Assembly (NCBI GenBank): GCA_014529385.2
Contig: CM043944.1
Span: forward strand, 48,278,768 to 48,342,767
Reading direction: 5' to 3'
From: Adiantum capillus-veneris
Taxonomy: Eukaryota; Streptophyta; Polypodiopsida; Polypodiales; Pteridaceae
DNA length: 64,000 nt
Each line of letters begins with the position of its first letter. The stretch's first letter is position 1. Below the pieces are notes generated by a model that worked only from the letters and a program-made list of their open reading frames with translations, was not told the DNA's origin and searched no databases. A program made the translations under genes and the position numbers. Below are positions 53,175-63,877 of this stretch, one piece after another.

Positions 53175-53790
53175 ATGGATTCAGACAGTGAATTCGGCAA
53201 GGAGGAAATTGTTCCACCTACTCGCACAAGTGAAGAAACCAACGGAGGGCCGCTTTCTAAGCAATCAGGGAAAGAGCATGGCCCAGTCCCACCGAGCAAC
53301 TTCGATAGGATGGAGTTACAATTTCAACTGCAGGTTGACACTTGTGCCAACTAGATGCTCCAAGGATCCACAATATGAAAAGTTTATGAAGAATCACCCA
53401 CTTGATGAGATCCATTCACTATGGCATGCTGCTATCCACTCACCTTTCAAGTCCGCCATGCAACAGAAAGCAAAGCTGAGTGCAGAGAAGCAAAATTTGT
53501 ACTCGCAAGATGAATTTGATGATGCTGTCGAGCAACAGGTCAATAAACTGATGAAGACTACGAAAAGCTCTTGGAAGAAGAGTCAATCAACATACTATCC
53601 TGGCTATTTGGTCGGAAATCTACTTTCGAGACAGCCAGAATATCCAAGAAGGGTGCTCGCTTTGAGGATGATCCTAGTTCATCATTGCCTTCTGACATCT
53701 CAAAGAATTCCTCTTCCTCTGACTCCAGGGAGGAGGACGAGAAGCATCGGAAGCGGAGAAAGACTCAGTGTTACTTCAATTGAGAAATCA
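53175..53790 (+). pseudogene. Gag N-terminal fragment (Gypsy-B/D family)
   Basis: An ATG at 53175 starts MDSDSEFGKEEIVPPTRTSE. ELQFQLQVDTCA is followed by a frame change to HPLDEIHSLWHAAIHSPFKS and NLYSQDEFDDAVEQQVNKLM. A further frame gives SWLFGRKSTFETARI. These match the gag N-terminus at 41.6-42.2 kb. No capsid follows. It is a truncated third member of the family. Confidence 0.75.
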
Positions 53791-54357
53791 ATAGCAACAC
53801 ACGAACAGAAACTGCAAATAATTGAACTGAAATTGAATAGAGAGAGAGAGAGGAGAGTCCACACATGTCACAAAGTGATGACATGGTGTGCCCAAATCAA
53901 AAGGAATGGCCGAAAGGACAAGAGGAACTGAACCTAGAAGATGGCCGAAGGGGCCTAACGGGTTAGGGTTTTAAAAAGCTAACCCCCTACAACTTAAAGA
54001 ACTTAAAGAGCACCGGCCGAGGGGTCTAACCCAAAAATATCAAAGCTTGACATTTGGGACTGATTTTCGTAAAACGCGCTGATTGCTGGCGTGGCATAAG
54101 TGTATGAATTGCTAATCTTGTATGGATTTCTGCGATTTGCGTTGCAGTGCTGACATGGTAGGCTGTATGGATTTCTGTAAATTGTGCTGGCAGATTTTTG
54201 GCAGTTTTCAGCATGGCTTTGGTAGCAGATGCTTTTGGGTGAAAGTGCTTTTAGACTAAATGCTTTTGTGGCCCTTTGGGCCACTCTTCCACAGAGCATC
54301 TAGACACAAAGTCTCGAAGAGAGTTGGACCCTCTTAGGGCCAATGTGTCTTGGCCAT

Positions 54358-54394
<37 letters not shown>

Positions 54395-54457
54395 GTAACA
54401 GCTTAGTCTCATAGGTCATTTTGGCATTTTGAAGACGTTAATATATCTTTTCATTTC

Positions 54458-54460
<3 letters not shown>
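53791..54460 (+). other. LTR-like sequence
   Basis: Shares GGCCGAGGGGTCTAACCC and GATGCTTTTGGGTG, plus intervening similarity, with 14231-14482. It includes a CT array (54359-54392). LTR limits are not resolved. Confidence 0.5.

Positions 54461-54512
<52 letters not shown>
54461..54512. repeat. (CT)n microsatellite
   Basis: About 26 CT units immediately before the truncated LINE-C. Confidence 0.96.
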
Positions 54513-54515
<3 letters not shown>

Positions 54516-54516
<1 letters not shown>

Positions 54517-55769
54517 TGCATTATATGAGCAGGTACTGGGGCGAGTACGATGCCCAGGAGGCCTATCGGATACCATTGCTAGCACCATTGGTGTGAAGCA
54601 AGGGTGCCCACTCTCACCTACTCTATTTGGGCTCGACGAGGTAGCTGATTTTATCATACAGGGAGGAGGCAGTGGGGTTGACATCTCAGGTACAATGGTT
54701 CACATTATGCTATATGCTGATGATATCATTTTAGTGTCCGAGTCATAGGAGGGACTTCAGCTACATCTACAGGCCTTAGATGACTTATGTGCACAGAGGG
54801 GGCTAACAGTGAACCTTGGGAAAACTAAGGCTATGATATTTCATACCTCTGGGCAGGCTCAACGACGGACGACTCACTCTCACAGGAGGTCAGGTCGAGG
54901 TGGTGGACTCCTATGTATACCTGGGGATCACATTTGCTAGCACATCAGGGCGCTTTTCTATGGCCCGCGTAGCTAGAGATAGATTGACACATGGATTTGC
55001 TGCTTTGGCCATGCTGGAGCGACAGTGCCATCAGGAACACTTTCAAGAGCCCTGCACAAAGGGGTGGCTATTCGATACTCTGGTTACACCAGCATTGATG
55101 TATGCAGCGGCAGTATGGGCACCCGGACTCTCAGATTACTCTTGGACACAGATTGAGAGACCTCAGATTTTGATGCTCTGGGTGATCCGTAGCAAGCCTT
55201 CTGTACCACATGACATTGTTACAGCAGAGTTTGCTGCACCACCCATGCTCGTAGAGGCTCTCTTTCAGGTCTGCTTCTTTATCCCTCGCATGCGAGATAT
55301 AGACCAAGACAAATTATCACGCAGAACTTTTGAGGCATCCAGACAATTAGCTGAGACTGGTGACACAAGATCATGGTATGCGGAGATGATACAGCTACTC
55401 ACGCGTTGCGGCTGGGATATAGATCATTTACCACCTCTCCAGTATGATCCCCATGCTCCACATTTGCAGCTCTCACATAGTGAGAGGAACACAGTTATGC
55501 GACAGGACCTATTGCAGCGCTATATGAGGCGGACATGGATCACCCCTCCCGAGCCCTTGCCCACGAAGATGCTATACTATAGAGATAGCTTTATGAGCAT
55601 CTCCGAGGATGGGTTTATTCAAAGACCTAGATATATGGATGTATACATGCCACACGTGACATAGTGCCAGAGTGGCAATTGGTCAGCTCAGAGTGTCATC
55701 ACATCAGCTTGAGATCGAGACAGGTAGAGCAGCACGGGTCCCAGCATGGGTCCCCAGAGCAAGAGGATA
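54516..55769 (+). pseudogene. LINE-C reverse transcriptase and C-terminal region
   Basis: The first frame reads ASTIGVKQGCPLSPTLFGL, DISGTMVHIMLYADDIILVS, a TAG in SES*EGLQ, then LTVNLGKTKAMIF. A frameshift near 54890 enters a 254-codon frame (VDSYVYLGITFASTSGRFSM ... TLVTPALMYAAAVWAPGLS), typical of the region after RT in jockey-like or related LINEs. A stop at 55662-55664 precedes more in-phase-like sequence (LRVSSHQLEIETGRAARVP) up to the Gypsy-E insertion. The catalytic YADD is intact. Confidence 0.85.
55765..55769. repeat. Left TSD of Gypsy-E (GGATA)
   Basis: Identical to 63825-63829. Confidence 0.93.
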
Positions 55770-57099
55770 TGTCACCAAGAGGTGTATTTTTCCTCTTGTC
55801 TTCCGTAAATAAGTACTAGGTATTTTTATTTATTTTTATTTTTACTTGTTTTCCCCGGAACCCTTGAAAAGGTGCAAGTGGGCATTGCATGGCCAGTGTG
55901 AAACGGCTGCGGCCGAATAGGTTTCTCACAGCGGGAGTCTGGGTCGGTCAGTCTGGGACTGGTCGGGCCAGTTAGCACTGAATTCTGATGAGTATGGAAG
56001 CCTGTGTGCGCCAAATGAAGTCTGGGCCACTGGGAAAGTCACTTATAACTTTATAAGTCAGTGGGAACTAGAGAATTAACTCAAAAGAGCAAACTGGACA
56101 CATGGCGGCTCCAGGCAGTTTTGCCACTTCCAGCATAAAGAGGGGGCGCCCAATTTGAGAGAGGAGGCTGATTTTTGATCATAAGTGAGCTACAGTGTGT
56201 GTGTGAGTAGTGGGTGCAGGTCTACAGCTCTAATGGAAAGCTTGCCTTCTCCTCTGTCTCATGTAGCGCGATGATTTGCTCTCGTGCATCTCTCTCTCCC
56301 CTTTGGCACATATGGTAATGCCCCACTAGTTGGGCTACTCAGATGAACATGTACAGTTATGGGGGTTTATGCGTGTTTGCCAAGGCAAGAGCCTTCTGAA
56401 CAGGAACCGGATTAGCTAATTGCTAATCCCCCACAGTCCCATCGCGAAAGATTGTGAGTTTGGAGAGTTTTCTCGCGTGAAAACTCGTCCAATTCACAGG
56501 GGAATTGTCCCATTGCGTGCGGGAGCCCTTGGGACATGCGTAGGCGTGTTCGCTCCGCTAAAAACAATCCGAAACAGCGAATTACAGCCTGTTGTGTTTT
56601 TCTGCAGGTTTAGGGTTTCGCACCTAAACTGCAAGGGAACACCGGGGGAGCCTCGTGAGAGGCTTGGGATGCGTGTACAGGCTTTTGGGCACCCGGCAGT
56701 GAAAAATAGGGAATTACAGCCCGCTGAATTTCTGTGACAGCTCACTAGAAAGCTTCCAGATAGCGAGGGAATCCGTCCTAGACAGGGGCTTTTGACCTAT
56801 AGGGGTTTTTGCGCCGTTATGTTGCCAAAATCAGGTCGAAAACCTGCGTTTTCAGCCCTCGCCAGGTTTGGACAGTTTTGTGAAAGCTTGTGCGAAGTGG
56901 TCGGATCGTCTACCTTAATTTGAATAAAGAAATACCGAAAGGGGCGCCAGTCTTTGGGGCCTATAGGGTGTCGGTCTCGTGTGCGCAGTGACATTTTAGT
57001 CGCTGGACGCAATTGTGTTCTCTTCCCTTCTCAGTGCTCTGTGTAAAGCTAACAGGTAATTGAAATAGTACCGCCTCTACATTGTACAGGCCGGTTATA
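55770..57099 (+). repeat. Gypsy-E 5' LTR
   Basis: 1,330 bp from TGTCACCAAGAGG to CCGGTTATA. It contains the conserved LTR block at 56925-56961. Nearly identical by eye to 62494-63824. Confidence 0.95.
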
Positions 57100-57117
57100 T
57101 GGTTCCATCGGCGGGAT
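57100..57117 (+). promoter_or_regulatory. Candidate primer-binding site (not iMet)
   Basis: TGGTTCCATCGGCGGGAT begins directly at the LTR edge. It starts with TGG as tRNA-primed sites do but does not match the iMet site used by the other elements. Confidence 0.5.
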
Positions 57118-57184
57118 AGTCACTTTTTCTTCAAAAAGTGTAGCGTGGATTGGTGTGGGTGAAAGCAACACAGAGCTTGTCGTT

Positions 57185-58813
57185 ATGGCAGACAAGAGAG
57201 ACCAAGTACCTGAAGAGGGGTCTTCCTCACATGGCACGGAGAAAGTTCCTTCAACTCTTCAAGAAGAGGACAGGTTGTTTAGAACTCAACTGCGTTGCTG
57301 CATGGACATGTTTCAGCAGTTGGCTAACAACCCAAGGATGCAGGAGTTCTTACAGGCTCCGACACAGGGTTTTCAGCCTCCTACACAGGGCATGACTGAG
57401 CCGTTGCAGGAAAAGGAGATTTCCAATGCGCAGAGGACTCATGATGCTCGAGGGAAAGCCCATGTGGTTGAGCAACTAGCAGTGTCCAATGATCCAAAGC
57501 AGCTTGCTTTAGCTGGACAGGAACCGTTTGTGAATGGTCAAGGGAGTAATGAACACGCTATGCGTCAGACCCTTCCATTACCTAATACTTATCCTGGTTA
57601 TTTTGGAGGTGGTTCAGTGTTTCAAGCTATGGCTGGACCTTCCATAGGTTATATGCCAGGGAATGTGTTCGGCACAATGCAAACAGGCATGGGTAACCCT
57701 ATGTACGCGAACATGGGTGTCCAACCAGGTTTTCAGGGTGCCTATGGCCAGTTTCGAGTGCCTGGAACACAATTTGGTATGGCTGGTTTTTCGCAGCCAT
57801 ACGTACAAAATGCAAATATGACAGGTAAAACAGTTGATGTGAGTGCTGGAATGAACAATCATGGAGCACCACTGTTACAGGCACCTGTTTATGATAATGT
57901 GGCTCCTTTGAGTCAGCTGAAGGATTACAAGGAAGGTGGGCAAGGAGTGAAGTTTGAAACTTTCAGAGAAACTGAGGATCAATTGAAGGCTTTGACCTTC
58001 ATACATAAGTTCGATGCAACTTATGCTGGAGGAAACTTCACGGAATCTTCAAAGATACGCAAGGCTGCCACTTTCTTGAAAGGGAATGCGCTCCAATGGT
58101 GGACCGCATTGTTGAACCAGGGGCAAGCCCCAACAACGTGGGTCCAATTCAAACAGCTTTTTGCGCCTGCATGGTTGACAAACACTTTTGAAGTGGATGT
58201 GATGACAGAATGGCACGAGTTGAATGCTAAACAGTGTGCGAATCTGGAAGAGTACAATAAACAGTTTTGGGCCGCATTGTTGCCAGTCACCTCTTACAGG
58301 TTTGTGCCATTGTCAGAACAAATTGAGAAGTACTGTTGCGGATTGTCCAAGAAAATCAGGGACTATTGCACAAAGACTACTGTCATGAATATGTTTCAGT
58401 TGATAGAGAATGCAAGAGTGGCCAGCAATCTGTCAAAGGGAGATTCCGATGGATTTAATAGCCACAAGAAAGGGTCCCAGGGCAAACAGTTTTCAGCCAA
58501 GGGCAATGTTGCAGCAAAGCCTTTTGAGCCTCCCACAAAGAAGCCCTCCACTGAAGAAGGTGATACGTCCAAGAAGCAGTCTAAGTCTTCTTCGGGACGA
58601 GGACAAGGACAAAAGAGACATTTTTTTGCCAAAAATTTTGAAGAACCGAAAGCTCTTAGGGAGGCCAAGAAATGCTACATTTGTGAACAGGAAGGACATT
58701 TTACAAATGAATGCCCACAGAAGAAGTCACAAGATAAGGATGACAAGTCAGACCATAAAGGGAAGAAGCCAAAGCCAAGTGCAGGACTTGTTCCAGATTT
58801 GGTTGGAGACTAG
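57185..58813 (+). CDS. Gypsy-E gag (capsid and nucleocapsid)
   Basis: Open for 542 codons from ATG 57185 (MADKRDQVPEEGSSSHG). The N-terminal half is Gln/Gly/Met-rich and low in charge. The capsid region at ~residues 240-420 has LKDYKEGGQGVKFETFRETE, FIHKFDATYAGGNF, KGNALQWWTALLNQG and ERYCCGL-like EKYCCGLSKKIRDYC. A Lys/Ser-rich linker follows, then the knuckle CYICEQEGHFTNEC. The frame ends at TAG 58811-58813, but the same frame continues into protease. In Gypsy-B the equivalent position has no stop, so this TAG is probably a mutation; readthrough cannot be excluded. The GTG at 57155 is an unlikely start. Confidence 0.88.
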   Translation: MADKRDQVPEEGSSSHGTEKVPSTLQEEDRLFRTQLRCCMDMFQQLANNPRMQEFLQAPTQGFQPPTQGMTEPLQEKEISNAQRTHDARGKAHVVEQLAVSNDPKQLALAGQEPFVNGQGSNEHAMRQTLPLPNTYPGYFGGGSVFQAMAGPSIGYMPGNVFGTMQTGMGNPMYANMGVQPGFQGAYGQFRVPGTQFGMAGFSQPYVQNANMTGKTVDVSAGMNNHGAPLLQAPVYDNVAPLSQLKDYKEGGQGVKFETFRETEDQLKALTFIHKFDATYAGGNFTESSKIRKAATFLKGNALQWWTALLNQGQAPTTWVQFKQLFAPAWLTNTFEVDVMTEWHELNAKQCANLEEYNKQFWAALLPVTSYRFVPLSEQIEKYCCGLSKKIRDYCTKTTVMNMFQLIENARVASNLSKGDSDGFNSHKKGSQGKQFSAKGNVAAKPFEPPTKKPSTEEGDTSKKQSKSSSGRGQGQKRHFFAKNFEEPKALREAKKCYICEQEGHFTNECPQKKSQDKDDKSDHKGKKPKPSAGLVPDLVGD

Positions 58814-59292
58814 CCAAACACAGATGCCACGGAGCTGTGCAGAGCTTGGGGCAAAGTTAGAGACCAGACAATGCTGGTTTTCTTTGATCCAGGAGCCCGT
58901 GCAAATTTCATATCACCAGAATTGGCATCAAAGTTGGGCATTCTTGCAGAGGAGATGGGTATGACAGGGGAAGCAGGTTTGGCATACCCAGGTCATTCAG
59001 AGCCCGTTACTCCCATTTTGGGGAAGCTTCGTCTGCACATTCAGAGCTATGTGGATGCGGAAGAATTTCATATTATGCCACTTGAGGACTGTGATGTGTT
59101 ACTCGGTATCCCATGGTGTTACAGGTTGCATGCTATGGTGGATACTTACAACAAAAAGATTACCCTTGTACATAGAGGAAAGACTCATGTCCTTGATGTA
59201 AAGCTTAAAGGCGAGTCTGTTCCAGTTGTTTCTGCTTCTGCTATTTCATCTGTAATAAAGAATCATCTTTCTGCGTACTTGATCTTTGATCT
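58814..59292 (+). pseudogene. Gypsy-E protease
   Basis: In frame with gag: ELCRAWGKVRDQTMLVFF then DPGARANFISPELASKLG, with D-P-G in place of D-S/T-G. CDVLLGIPWCYRLHAMV gives the conserved LGIPW, and KLKGESVPVVSASAI follows. It ends at a frameshift caused by a 7-bp tandem duplication (TTGATCT twice, 59279-59292). Confidence 0.85.
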
Positions 59293-60404
59293 TTGCAAAA
59301 GAAGTACCTCAAGTTGTATCTAATTTGTCTACCTTAGATAAAGACAGGTCAACTTTTTTGAGTGGTTTCAATGATTGTTTTTTAGACTCTTTGCCAGGGG
59401 AGTTACCTCCTGAGAGACCTGAGGATCATACCATAGATCTTGTGCCAGGTTCTAGTCCACCGAATAGACCACCATACAGGGTTAGTGCAGCCCAGCAGAA
59501 AGAGATTATGAGTCAGGTCAACGAGCTTTTAGAGAAGGGGCTGATTCAGCCCAGTTCATCCCCTTTTTGTTTGCCTGTACTCTTAGTGCAGAAGAAGGAT
59601 GGTTCATGGCGCATGTGCATTGACTATCGCGCCTTGAATAAGAATACCATCAAGAATAGGTTCCCCATACCGAGGATAGATGACATTCTTGATCGTCTTG
59701 AGGGAGCGTCATTGTTTACAAGGATAGACCTAAAGAGTGGCTACCATCAGATACGCATTAGGCCAGAAGATGTCCATAAGACTGCGTTCAGGACAACATT
59801 TGGTCTCTATGAGTTTCTTGTTATGCCATTTGGTCTCACAAATGCTCCGGCCACGTTTAATAGAATGATGGACAGAATTTTTAGACCACATAGAAACTTC
59901 GTGGGTACCTTCTTTGATGACATGATTGTCTATTCGAACTTTGAAGAGGAGCATAGGGATCACTTGACTGCAGTTTAAAATGAGTTACGTAAGAACAGGC
60001 TACTCATTAATGCGAAGAAGAGTGAATTCTTTTTGCAAGAGATTCACTTCCTTGGGCACATTGTTTCAAAGGATGGGGTACGCATGGATCCCGCTAAAGT
60101 GGAAGCAATTAGGTCATGGCCAGACTTGAAGTCCGTACATGACATTCAAAGCTTTCTAGGCTTATGTTCCTACTACAGGAGGTTCATCCGAAATTTTGCT
60201 GAGATTGCTTCTCCACTCCATGCACTACAAGGAAAAGGAGTTACTTTCAAGTGGACAGCCAAGGAAATTTTAGCGTTCAAACACTTGAAAGAGAAGCTGA
60301 CTTCAGATCCGGTAATCATTTTGCCAGATCTTTCGAAACCTTTTGTGGTTCAGTGTGATGCGTGTGGCCATAGTCTTGGTGCAGTTCTAATGCAGAACGG
60401 CTGA
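59293..60404 (+). pseudogene. Gypsy-E reverse transcriptase and RNase H start
   Basis: RT motifs in order: [80 protein letters not shown] and the catalytic [14 protein letters not shown] at 59976-59978 (AV*NELRKN) interrupts. Then come FLGHIVSKDGVRMDPAKVEA and LGLCSYYRRFIRNFAEIASP (connection), and RNase H FVVQCDACGHSLGAVLMQNG. A TGA follows at 60402-60404. Confidence 0.92.
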
Positions 60405-60731
60405 GTAGTCGCATATGAGAGCAGAATTCTTTTGAAGATTGAAAGAAACTTGCAAGTCTATGAGAAAGAATTGCTGGCAGTAATTCATGCTCTCACTAGT
60501 TGGAAACACTATCTGCTAGGGGCTAATTTTGTTGTCCAAATGGATCATCAAACCTTGCGATATTTTCTCACACAGACGAAGTTGTCTGAGAAGCACATGC
60601 GATGGGCAAACATCTTGTCAATGTTCCATTTTCAGATTGTGCATGTGCAAGGGAAAAAGAACGTGGTAGCTGATGCGTTGCACGAAAGCCCCAAATTTCA
60701 ACAGTGTCAATTCCGTACCATTGTGAACTAG
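60405..60731 (+). pseudogene. Gypsy-E RNase H C-terminal part
   Basis: VVAYESRILLKIERNLQVYE, KELLAVIHALTSWKHYLLG, VQMDHQTLRYFLTQTKLSEK and ILSMFHFQIVHVQGKKNVVADAL-type sequence complete the Ty3 RNase H. The EKEL Glu and DH Asp are kept. A frameshift near 60704-60731 leads to integrase. Confidence 0.9.
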
Positions 60732-61243
60732 ACGAAATGAAGACACAATATGCTGAAGATTCAGATTTTGCAAGGATCTATGACCAACTTGTTGATGGGC
60801 AACATCATGAGCACTATATGCTTAAGAATGACTTTCTCATGATGCATGGAAAGTTATGCGTTACTAAACAGTTACGGCCAAAGATTTTGATGGAAAGTCA
60901 CGCTCCACCTTATGCTGGGCATTGTGGAATTGATGCGACAGTGAAAGGGGTTGAGGCATTCTTCTATTGGCCAACTTTACGTCAAGATGTTGACACATTT
61001 GTAAGATCATGCTTAGTATGCCAAAAAGTCAAATTTGACAGACAAAAGCAACCGGGATTGTTGCAGCCATTGCCGATCCCAGATAGGCCATGGGAAAGCA
61101 TAGCAATGGACTTTATCTTTGATCTTCCAAGGACGCAAACAGGCAATGATGGGATTTGGACTATCATTTGTAGGTTCAGTAAGCAGGCCCATTTCATTCC
61201 TGTGAGGAAGAAGATAAAGCCAGAACACATGGTCAAGATATAA
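60704..61243 (+). pseudogene. Gypsy-E integrase N-terminal part
   Basis: The zinc domain is HAPPYAGHCGIDATVKG then CLVCQKVKFDR. The first catalytic Asp is in WESIAMDFIFDLP. RFSKQAHFIPVRKKIKPEHM continues to a stop at 61241-61243 caused by a near-perfect 7-bp duplication (AGATATA/AGATATT). Confidence 0.9.
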
Positions 61244-61250
61244 GATATTT

Positions 61251-62189
61251 ATGAGCAATATCTTTAAATATCATGGGATGCCTCAGTCAATTGTCAGTGA
61301 CAGGGATTCACGTATGACGAGTCTTTTTTGGAAGGCATTGTTTGAGAACATGGGCACTACGCTAAAGTTCTCTTCTTCGTTTCATCCGCAAACTGATGGA
61401 CAGCCAGAAGAGGCAAATTCTACTGTTTTGGACCTGCTCAAATGTTATGTGTCAGAGCACAAGGCAACTTGGGAACACCATCTTCCATTGGTTGAATATG
61501 CTTACAATAACACTGTGCATACGTCAACAGGTAAGGCACCATTTGAGATAGTGAAAGGAGGGAAGAAAGTCCCGCCCATTTTGCAGACTAAGGACAAGAT
61601 TTTTGAGGCAGACAAGTATGTGCAAGATATGGATGAAACATATAGGAAGATAAAGATTGCTCTTGAGAAGACTCAGGCTAAGCAAAAGAAACCTGCTGAT
61701 CGTCACCGTCGTGAACTTGTATTTTCACTTGGTGATTGGGTGCTTTTGCGCTTTGAAAAGGCCAGGTTAAGGAAAAGGAAAGGCAAGGAACGCTTGTTTC
61801 CTAAGCTCAGTATGCGATATTATGGTCCTTTTCAGATTTCAGAAAAGATCAGCGATGTAGCCTACAGGTTAAAGCTACCAGAAGTCTGGAAAATACATAA
61901 TGCTTTTCATGTCAGCCTTCTAAGACCCTTTGTTGGTGATGTGCCAGAGAATATGCTTGATGAGGAACAACCCGAAGTGGAAGAATTGGATGAAATCCTT
62001 ATTCCTGAACAGATATTGGCACATAAAGAAAGAAAGGTTAGAGGAAAGGTTGCAAGACGCTATTTGGTGAAGTTCAAGAACTATCCATCGTTGGATGCCA
62101 AATGGATGGAAGAGTCTGAATTGGTTGATTCACCTCAGCTATTGCAATTGTATCTTGAAGCCTTTCAGATGGAACCCACAGTGACTTGA
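61251..62189 (+). pseudogene. Gypsy-E integrase core end and chromodomain
   Basis: SIVSDRDSRMTSLFWKALFE gives the second Asp. SSFHPQTDGQPEEANSTVL contains the third acidic site. VEYAYNNTVHTSTGKAPFEI follows, then RYYGPFQISEKISDVAYRLK (GPY/F module). The terminal chromodomain reads VRGKVARRYLVKFKNYPSLD with AKWMEESELVD. 312 open codons to TGA 62187-62189. This part is undamaged. Confidence 0.93.
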
Positions 62190-62480
62190 TGTAGCCTGTT
62201 TTGGAGCAAGGCAAGAGCATGGTTCATGATGCTCAAGAGAGTAGTTAAGCAATCTACTCTTTCCATACAGAATTTAGCTGGAGAAGTTTGTGCTTCAGAG
62301 TACACTAGAAGGCTTCTATGCTTGATATATGTGTCGTAGCCAGGTTGGTGGGATTGTTTAATCGTCCAACGCTACATTTCCGTAAGCATGTATATCTTGG
62401 ATTCCCATCATAGAATATATGTGATATCAGGAGATATTGCATGTATTATTGGCATGCAAGCGAGGTCGCTTGCAGTATTT
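62190..62480 (+). other. Gypsy-E 3' untranslated region
   Basis: Non-coding sequence up to the purine tract. Confidence 0.6.
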
Positions 62481-62493
62481 CAAGGGTGGGGTG
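62481..62493 (+). promoter_or_regulatory. Gypsy-E polypurine tract
   Basis: CAAGGGTGGGGTG directly before the 3' LTR. Confidence 0.8.
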
Positions 62494-63824
62494 TGTCACC
62501 AGGAGGTGTATTTTTCCTGTTGTCTTCCGTAAATAAGTACTAGGTATTTTTATTTTTTTTTATTTTTACTTGTTTTCCCCGGAACCCTTGAAAAGGTGCA
62601 AGTGGACATTGCATGGCCAGTGTGAAACGGCTGCGGCCGAATAGGTTTCTCACAGCGGGAGTCTGGGTCGGTCAGTCTGGGACTGGTCGGGCCAGTTAGC
62701 ACTGAATTCTGATGAGTATGGAAGCCTGTGTGCGCCAAATGAAGTCTGGGCCACTCGGAAAGTCACTTATAACTTTATAAGTCAGTGGGAACTAGAGAAT
62801 TAACTCAAAAGGGCAAACTGGACACATGGCGGCTCCAGGCAGTTTTGCCACTTCCAGCATGAAGAGGGGGCGCCCAATTTGAGAGAGGAGGCTGATTTTT
62901 TATCATAAGTGAGCTATAGTGTGTGTGTGAGTAGTTGGTGCAGGTCTACAGCTTTAATGGAAAGCTTGCCTTCTCCTCTGTCTCATGTAGCGCGATGATT
63001 TGCTCTCGTGCATCTCTCTCTCCCCTTTGGCACATATGGTAATGCCCCACTAGTTGGGCTACTCAGATGAACATGTACAGTTATGGGGGTTTATGCGTGT
63101 TTGCCAAGGCAAGAGCCTTCTGAACAGGAACCGGATTAGCTAATTGCTAATCCCCCACAGTCCCATCGCGAAAGATTGTGAGTTTGGAGAGTTTTCTCGC
63201 GTGAAAACTCGTCCAATTCACAGGGGAATTGTCCCATTGCGTGCGGGAGCCCTTGGGACATGCGTAGGCGTGTTCGCTCCGCTAAAAATGATCCGAAACA
63301 GCAAATTACAGCCTGCTGTGTTTTTCTGCAGGTTTAGGGTTTCGCACCTAAACTGCAAGGGAACACCGGGGGAGCCTCGTGAGAGGCTTGGGATGCGTGT
63401 ACAGGCTTTTGGGCACCCGGCAGTGAAAAACAGGGAATTACAGCCTGCTGAATTTCTGTGACAGCTCACTAGAAAGCTTCCAGATAGCGAGGGAATCCGT
63501 CCTAGACAGGGGCTTTTGACCTATAGGGGTTTTTGCGCCGTTATGTTGCCAAAATCAGGTCGAAAACCTGCGTTTTCAGCCCTCGCCAGGTTTGGACAGT
63601 TTTGTGAAAGCTTGTGCGAAGTGGTCGGATCGTCTACCTTAATTTGAATAAAGAAATACCGAAAGGGGCGCCAGTCTTTGGGGCCTACAGGGTGTCGGTC
63701 TCGTGTGCGTAGTGACATTTTAGTCGCTGGACGCAACTGTGTTCTATTCCCTTCTCAGTGCTATGTGTAAAGTTAACAGGTAATTGAAATAGTACCGCCC
63801 TCTACGTTGTACAGGCCGGTTATA
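62494..63824 (+). repeat. Gypsy-E 3' LTR
   Basis: 1,331 bp. Same ends as the 5' LTR, with only scattered substitutions visible. The conserved block is at 63648-63685. Confidence 0.95.
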
Positions 63825-63877
63825 GGATATGTAGGTTATGCCAGGAAGATATGGAGAGTGAGGAGCATTACATTTGC
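63825..63877 (+). pseudogene. LINE-C C-terminal zinc motif
   Basis: After the right TSD the host LINE resumes with CRLCQEDMESEEHYIC, a CX2C...HX3C zinc-binding end typical of LINE polyproteins. It is cut by the next feature. Confidence 0.75.

Larger units (their letters stand above)
55770..63824 (+). mobile_element. Gypsy-E: complete Ty3/gypsy chromovirus
   Basis: 8,055 bp with 1.33-kb LTRs, a primer-site candidate, gag, protease, RT, RNase H, integrase, chromodomain, PPT, and perfect TSD GGATA. LTR ends are TG...TA. All domains are present, but the polyprotein has a TAG after gag, two further stops and three frameshifts. It is the most complete element here and apparently the youngest by LTR similarity. 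Confidence 0.95.
54513..63877 (+). mobile_element. LINE-C: 5'-truncated LINE of a different lineage, split by Gypsy-E
   Basis: Coding at 54516-55769 resumes at 63825-63877 after Gypsy-E. RT motifs GVKQGCPLSPTLFGL and MLYADDIILVSES, and a terminal zinc motif CRLCQEDMESEEHYIC, differ in spacing from LINE-A and LINE-B. It starts within the RT next to a CT array. Confidence 0.85.
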
